Assembly: GCA_024752435.1 (NCBI GenBank)
Contig: CP103033.1
Location: forward strand, 434,001 to 498,000
Origin: Allantophomopsis cytisporea
Taxonomy: Eukaryota; Ascomycota; Leotiomycetes; Phacidiales; Phacidiaceae
DNA: 64,000 nucleotides
Reading direction: 5' to 3'
Below are positions 58,501 to 64,000 of this stretch, in pieces. Position 1 is the stretch's first letter. Each line of letters begins with the position of its first letter. The notes under the pieces are model-generated. The model made no database searches. It saw only the letters and a list, made by a program, of their open reading frames with translations, and was not told the origin of the DNA. The position numbers and the translations under genes were made by a program.

Positions 58501-60975
58501 GAGACGGGTCGGGCCAAGCAAATCGGAGTACTTAGTAGCGATGTGGACGACAGCTTGGAGGTTCTGACGGATGTTGTGGCTAAGCATAGCATCGAGGCAG
58601 TCCAATGATTGTTCCAAAGAGAGACGACCAAAGAATCCAGTAAGCCAGTCCTGATTGAAGTTTGGTGTAGCAACAATGTTGACAATGACTCTCTTGATAG
58701 CAGCTGGATCTTCGTAGTGCTCAATGGCGCGCTGGAAGAGACCAGCTTGCTCACACAACTGAGCAACACGTGCCTTATCGTAGTATGAGAACATGTCATT
58801 GCCAAGAATGGCGTCCGCGACTTGAGGGGCGTTCATAAGATTCATCTCCAAAAGGCGGGTCTGCAAATGACCCTGCTCAGGTTTGTTCTCCTTCAACGCA
58901 TCAAGCAAGAAGGCAGTAGCAGCCTGAATCATTGCCTGGCTCTGGAAGACATCTACAACGCGCTCGATATCAACCAAAGATCCACCTTCGTTGTTGGCAA
59001 GCTGAGTAGCGAATTCGGCACCCTTCTCTGGGTTAATGCGAACAATATTCTGCAAAAGTGCTACATAGTCTGGTTGGTATCCAGCCTGCTGTGCGTACGG
59101 CAAAATCTTATCAAATTGGCCGGTCTCCGCAAAACAACCAATAACCTTCTGAGGAGCACCGGCCTTAAGGTAGATGGCGAGAGCCAGGTTGGTGTCATGT
59201 GGGCGAACGGCATCACCAAGTTCCTCGGAGCAATCAAGCTTGTTCTCCTTCATCCACTTCTCAAGGAGATGTTTTCGGTTTTGAGCAAGAACAGGTCGTA
59301 CGAGTTCCAATGTCTCATGCTTGTTCAAAGTACCTTTGTCCAAAAGCATACCAAAGTACTGGAGAATCACGGAAAGCTGGCCTTGCTGAGCTGGTAAAGC
59401 CTTGAAGCGCTCAATGGTCTGAGGGGTACGGAGGAAGCCTCGTGGAGAGTTTGCGGCGATCTTTGCTGCCTCAGCGTAGCTTCCAGAGTTCATGAGCTGG
59501 TCGAATTGCTGGGCATAAAGGTTGTCAGCGCCAGGGAGACCAGCTCTTGATGCAAGCTTGACAGCAAGGCCTGAGTTTGCAGGGTTTTGGAGAAGGTATG
59601 GGATAATGGTAGCTTCATCCACTGCCACGGAAAGTACTTGTCCCTTGCGGTTAACACCAATGATACCAGCAGATTCCGAGTCAGGCGCGGTGATGAAAAT
59701 AGTTTCGCTTGAGATACGGTTCATGAAAATACATGTTCCCGTCTCAAGATCATAAAGGTGGATGAAACCATACTTGGTGACCAAGTAGATGACGCTGTAC
59801 TTCTGAGAAACCTGCATTGCGACCGGGAAGTCGTTTACAGCCTCTGCTGGGAAGTAAACATCAACAGCCTTCTTTGGGAATACTGGGTTCGAAGCTTGGT
59901 GGTCGACCTCCACGATGTGTAACTTTGCGCCTGTTGCAGTTCGTACTGCAAAGGTGAACACTCTGGTATCGGCTGGGGCACCCTCCAGTCGCAAGGAGCC
60001 GAATGCTGCCGCATGACCCTCGATGGCTTGAGAAATTCCTCGCTCGCGGGAATAGAGCTGCATAGCACCGACTACACGTCCTTGCTGTTGTGAGATTCCG
60101 ACTACAACCATCCACTTTCCTTCCTCGCTGACTCGATAGTTGATGATTTGACAACCCTATCGCATATTAGTATGATCGAGATGACCACTATTGTAAGCTC
60201 ACCTGTAGGTTGGGGTTTCTCTTGAAGACTTCCACCGGAGCTGCTTGCGTAGGATCGAAAATATCCCAGTGGTATACGGCAGTATCTGTGACAAGACCCA
60301 AGATATTCTCACTTGTGAATTTCCAGAACACAACATCTTCGTTCATTGTGGCAGATTTTAACTTGGCCTTCGCTGACAAGTCGAAGATTTGGAGAGTTCT
60401 GGCCTGCGCACGCAGAGCGATGATCTGTTTATTGAAATGCCTATAGTCGTGTAAATAGTAAGCAAGTGTCCTCCTGGTCGGGGTGTTTGTGTCTGAAGCT
60501 CATGAAATACTATCGTAGCCTCATGATGACACTCCTGTCAAATGCTTCAGAGTGTACGTACATAATCGCCGAATCGGCCTTGATGCTACGTCTCGTAACG
60601 GCGTTTCCATTTTTTAAGTCGATGATAATGACTTCTGGGGAAGCTGCCTCGTTCTTCTTCTCTCGGATACAGACGTACGAATCGGATTCTAAAGTCTGTA
60701 CACATTAAGTCAGCAAGCTTTCGGGTAGAGAAGGGTAGCAGGACAGAATGAGTGAACATACACATGAGTTGAATCCAATTGAGCCAGGCTATTGTTGTTT
60801 GTTAGTTACTTGCTGGCGGTGAGCTGTAAGATCAGCATAGCTCCCATTTACATACCTCTACGCCAGCGCTGGTCAACTACAAGTGTTCAATTAGCTTCAG
60901 TTCATCTCACTTCAGAATTGCAGGAGGATCTATAAGTACCTGGATGAGTTCAGTGAATTTGATGGGAAGCGCCAT
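55519..60975 (-). CDS. chc1: Clathrin heavy chain
   Basis: Structural subunit of clathrin triskelia in endocytic and trans-Golgi vesicle coats. Seven exons: 60975-60940, 60876-60856, 60788-60762, 60695-60562, 60440-60203, 60156-55924 and 55872-55519; 1680 residues. The N-terminal beta-propeller starts MALPIKFTELIQ and LTSAGVEPGSIGFNSC, and contains NEDVVFWKF and TDTAVYHWDIFDP. The leg repeats (CHCR) carry FVQRVNPSRTPAVIG-like blocks such as YVQRVNPSRTPAV and WSRINIPKMIRACEEAHLW. The C-terminal trimerisation part ends VDIGSRECYVGMLYACYDL, then MEISWRHGLTDFTMPFMINF. Intron 55873-55923 is 51 nt with no stop and in frame; leaving it in would insert 17 residues between LLRY and FVDIG, where the family has none. 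The tail is PYGQTNGFAPQPTGYSGF. Confidence 0.97.
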
Positions 60976-62247
60976 CTCTACGAATATGGGAGTGTTTGTT
61001 GCGCGCGTGAGGCGCCGTGGAATCGTAGAAGACGGACAAAATGAAAAGGGAAACAAATCGAGATGGGAAGAAGTGCGTTTCTTATCTCCAGGAGTGAGGA
61101 TGGAGTTCGATGTTTAGAGGGTATTGGGTATGGAGTTGGATGTTGTTGTTGTAAACGTAGCTGTGATGTAGTGGAAGCTCGAGAACACCTAGCCTAGGAG
61201 AGTTGGAACACATGGAAGCCAGAATAAGGCTATAAATTTTGGCCTTAGGCACAAACATACTCCTGAGTGTCTGGCTCACCTTATCCACAGCACAGCTATG
61301 GAACTTCATGCAAAGCAACCATCTACATTATTCACATTGATCCCTCACCTATATTTGTCTGGGTAGGCGATCATATGTTCTCATCAGTTCTGATCTTTGA
61401 CTTTTCTGATTATTCTCTTCAATTTTGTCGACGATGACTATGCCCCCTTACTTGCACTGCAGTCACGGTTTCCTCGTTAGCTCAGACCATATCAAAGGGT
61501 ATTTGGAGCGGTCTGATGCGTCGGTACCTATTCTTCTTCCACCACTTCAGAGGTTGAACCTCATGAAACAAGTGAGCAAGACCTATGAGATGATTCGGCA
61601 TCCTCGGATTAATCAATGAAGTTGTATTTCTGGGTTTATCGTCGGGCTTTGTTGTGATCGTATACACTATTAGCTGTACATGATCACAAAGATACAATGT
61701 CAATCAACATTTGATCCTTTCAGTTAGCACTGATGCCAGGACCCCCCCTTATCGGCACAATGCATTTCAACTCATCTCCTGCTATATGATATACTGTACA
61801 GTTGGTCCAGGCGCTCAACCATGAGATCACTTTCTTTAATAGGCACCACTTTTCAAAGATCCCCCGTCTCGGATAAGATGAAGATCATACTTTGCAGCAC
61901 ATGTACAACAACCGCGATTAAGCGCGTGATATCAGATCACTTGAAACCTAATCACAGATCCACTCGTACTTGAACGTACATGAGTATTTCACATGTCAAT
62001 TGCTACTTGAACTAATGGGTATATAGTAGATCTCTGTAATAGTGAAGTCGTCTATGTACAAGAAAATGCCGGAGTCGTTATTCCACCGTCCATTTAACTT
62101 GCAGAAGTTTTCAACGATAATGCGACATCAGTTACTGAGCAAGTATGGCACACGAAGCGAAAACAAGCTGCCACAAGCCGAATTAAAGATTACAACGCCG
62201 CCAGAATGTCCGGACGCCGCATAGAAGTCTCAAATCAGAGCAAACGC
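60976..62247. other. Spacer between clathrin heavy chain and the small secreted-protein gene
   Basis: A 1.27-kb stretch containing the clathrin promoter (left) and the 3' flank of the secreted-protein gene (right). Small open frames at 61425-61619 and 62042-62224 have no recognisable features. I see nothing else. Confidence 0.45.
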
Positions 62248-62844
62248 TTAGATAAGCTGCACATGATATTAACTGGGTAGTCCTTCATGTCATTTGAGGG
62301 CAGGAAACTTACGAGAGCAACACCACCAAGAGCGAAAAGACCAAGAGCGGATCCGGCCTTGACGTTGGCACCGGCACCGGTGCTGGCGTAGGAGATTGGG
62401 GAACCGGTGGAGGTTGGGGCGGTGACAACACCGGTGGAGGCGATGGTGGACTTGGCAACACCGGAGGAGACAGCAGCAGAGGTGGAGGCAGCGGCAGTGC
62501 TGGAGCAAGCGTAGACGGTGACAGTCCTGAGAAGAGCATGTTAATAGTGTTCATAGAATCCATGAGCCTAATTGTCCTTCTTTCTATGCCACCACTGTAG
62601 TCATTGCCCTTCTCTCGGTATCCCCTTCATTTTTCTAGGACGTCGAGTTGTGATCAAGTGTATTTGTTGTCGATGTTGTCGATGGCATGGTCCCACTCCC
62701 CCCACACATACACAAGCGAAAGTCGTACTCCACACTTCCAGATGTCGAACATCTGATCCATGAAAGTAAAGAAGAGGAGACTTACTCAGTGGCAGCAGCA
62801 ACGCTGGCGAAGATGGCGGCAATGGCAAGGATGTTGAACTGCAT
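62248..62844 (-). CDS. Small secreted Ser/Ala/Thr-rich protein, probably GPI-anchored
   Basis: Three exons by my reading: 62844-62786, 62526-62313 and 62256-62248 (9 nt: two codons and the stop), giving 93 residues. The N-terminus is a signal peptide (MQFNILAIAAIFASVAAA). The mature part begins TETVTVYACSS and is Ser/Thr/Ala/Gly-rich. The C-terminus is a small-residue stretch followed by a hydrophobic segment (GSALGLFALGGVALLI), as in GPI-anchored or tail-processed wall proteins. The final intron has a GTAAGT donor and a TGCAG acceptor that brings a stop two codons later; reading through would add about 26 residues. Family unknown. Confidence 0.72.
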
Positions 62845-63384
62845 GTTGGCGGTAGTTTGGTTTGGTTTGGTTTGGTTTTTGGGGTAAGAAAGGAGTGTAA
62901 GTGAGTGAGTGAATTAGTTTCGATTGAAGCTTGGTATTCTTTAAAAGAGTGTAAGTTGATCGTGGATGGAGAGAAAAGAATTGAATTTGGAGGACATGGA
63001 GGGCATATATACACCTTGGGCCATTTTCGATTCCCCTTTGATAAACGGTCGCTACAGGACCAGGGGAGATGACCCACACCTGCGGAGATGACTTCTTCTA
63101 TCTCTACCCTGGCACCCACCGCCAGCCAACGCCCCACAAGTACTTTTTTTCAATCTATATCAAGCAGGTCTAAAGGTACACGCTGCATCCACTGGGGCTT
63201 ATTTCATGGATACTCATTCGATCCGAGTTCTTGGGGCCATCACGGTCATGACTTTCTTTCTTTTTTTATTAGTTTTGTTTTACCGCCGCTAAATTGTGTA
63301 TTTTATTTCCCTCTGTTTACAGCCTGTAAGAGGGTCGAGGAAGAAAGAGAAGCAGAGAAAGCAGAGGAAGCAGAGAAAGGGCGT

Positions 63385-63404
63385 GAGAGAGAGAGAGAGA
63401 GAGA
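63385..63404. repeat. (GA)n dinucleotide run
   Basis: About ten GA units, embedded in a purine-rich tract. Confidence 0.85.
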
Positions 63405-63596
63405 TAGATCCACTACTCTGCTGAATTTTGAGGGTGAAGGTAAAGTGAAGGTAAAGGTCAAGATTGAAGTCCAATGCTTTTAGATATGGCTAATACACTG
63501 TGGAGAGTGAGTGTACTGGCAAGAGATGACGGAGAATTGAATGGCTTCCTCCCTATGATTACTGTGAATCATCCATGGCCTGAGGAGGTGTGTATG

Positions 63597-63600
<4 letters not shown>

Positions 63601-63646
<46 letters not shown>
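63601..63646. repeat. (TC)23 dinucleotide microsatellite
   Basis: A perfect run of about 23 TC units. It is the longest simple repeat in the window and a good candidate for length polymorphism. Confidence 0.95.
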
Positions 63647-63650
<4 letters not shown>

Positions 63651-64000
63651 TCTACCCCAAATAGATTAGCATCTACTTCGTACGTACACAGTAAGTGGCA
63701 TCAACAGCATCGACATTGACCTCAGCTTTGGCTGGTTGGAGGGAAATCTCATTTCAATTCTCATCCACGTCTTAGAGCATCACTTCCTAAAGGGTGTGCA
63801 AAGCACAGCATGTTCCCCTGTTGGCTCTGTAAATCCTCGCGCCAGATTACGGTGTGTGAGTGAAAGTCGGGTGGTGTCGAGATGTGTACCTGCAGCAGTG
63901 GCCAGGTACTGTTCAGGGCACCATCCAATCAATGCCATGGTGCATCACTAGTGGCTGATGTCCTAGCATGCAACTCAGAATGATCCCTGAACACTCGCTC

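Larger units (their letters stand above)
62845..64000. other. Gene-free right edge with microsatellites
   Basis: The left part is the promoter of the secreted-protein gene and includes TTTGG repeats at about 62857-62878. The rest contains a GA run (63385-63404) and a long TC run (63601-63646). I find no coding region I would support; the open frames are repeat-derived. Confidence 0.5.

Noticed and set aside
61425..61619. 64-codon open frame upstream of clathrin heavy chain
   Set aside because: It is too short, has no recognisable motif, and sits in a promoter region.
1..64000. CRISPR arrays, phage genes, toxin-antitoxin or other bacterial-type systems
   Set aside because: The window is eukaryotic nuclear DNA with introns throughout; no direct-repeat/spacer array or prokaryotic gene was seen.

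Overview
This is nuclear DNA of a filamentous ascomycete. The genes carry many short introns (mostly 49-76 nt) with GTAAGT/GTACGT-type donors and CTAAC/CTGAC branch sites. The gene content is fungal: Pan1, Eaf1/Vid21, sphingolipid C9-methyltransferase, cytosolic pyruvate carboxylase and YOL098C/Sdd3-type M16 peptidase. From protein style and intergenic texture (TACCTA/TACGTA-rich spacers) I infer a leotiomycete close to Botrytis/Sclerotinia, but the sequence alone does not prove the genus.

Layout. 0.5-1.8 kb: tRNA m3C methyltransferase (+). 2.4-6.9 kb: Pan1 endocytic scaffold (-). 8.0-8.4 kb: small unknown gene (-). 10.2-12.0 kb: sphingolipid C9-methyltransferase (+). 12.5-13.7 kb: INSIG-like protein (-). 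14.6-16.1 kb: Mak11-like WD40 protein (-). 16.1-18.2 kb: AT-rich, gene-free DNA with what looks like a decayed Ty1/copia fragment. 18.2-23.2 kb: Eaf1/Vid21 (+). 23.6-25.4 kb: Spp2 (+) and six-exon LSm5 (-). 26.2-27.9 kb: WRN-type 3'-5' exonuclease (+). 28.2-29.8 kb: acyltransferase-3 membrane protein (-). 30.5-32.0 kb: O-fucosyltransferase-like type II membrane protein (-). 32.8-34.4 kb: Ytm1 (-). 34.7-37.5 kb: Zw10 (-). 38.5-41.7 kb: M16C peptidase (+). 42.1-42.8 kb: Mpc1 (-). 43.2-44.05 kb: SmB (-). 44.45-45.15 kb: RPL11 (+). 45.8-46.2 kb: small hydrophilic protein (-). 47.3-51.6 kb: 11-exon pyruvate carboxylase (-). 51.6-55.5 kb: gene-free DNA rich in simple repeats. 55.5-61.0 kb: clathrin heavy chain (-). 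62.2-62.8 kb: small secreted Ser/Ala/Thr-rich protein (-). 62.8-64 kb: gene-free with microsatellites.

The genes are mostly housekeeping and have no cluster logic of the secondary-metabolism, phage-defence or mobile-element kind. Some functional echoes exist. Pan1 and clathrin heavy chain act in endocytosis. Mak11, Ytm1 and RPL11 concern the 60S subunit. Spp2, LSm5 and SmB are spliceosomal. Mpc1 and pyruvate carboxylase both handle pyruvate. I found no convincing new biological system. The most useful observations are hidden gene-structure features (micro-exons, an in-frame intron in clathrin, an N-terminal splice choice in the exonuclease), the copia relic and a stable UUCG hairpin downstream of RPL11. 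All exon boundaries were deduced by eye from splice signals, reading-frame phase and remembered family conservation; none was tested with transcript data.
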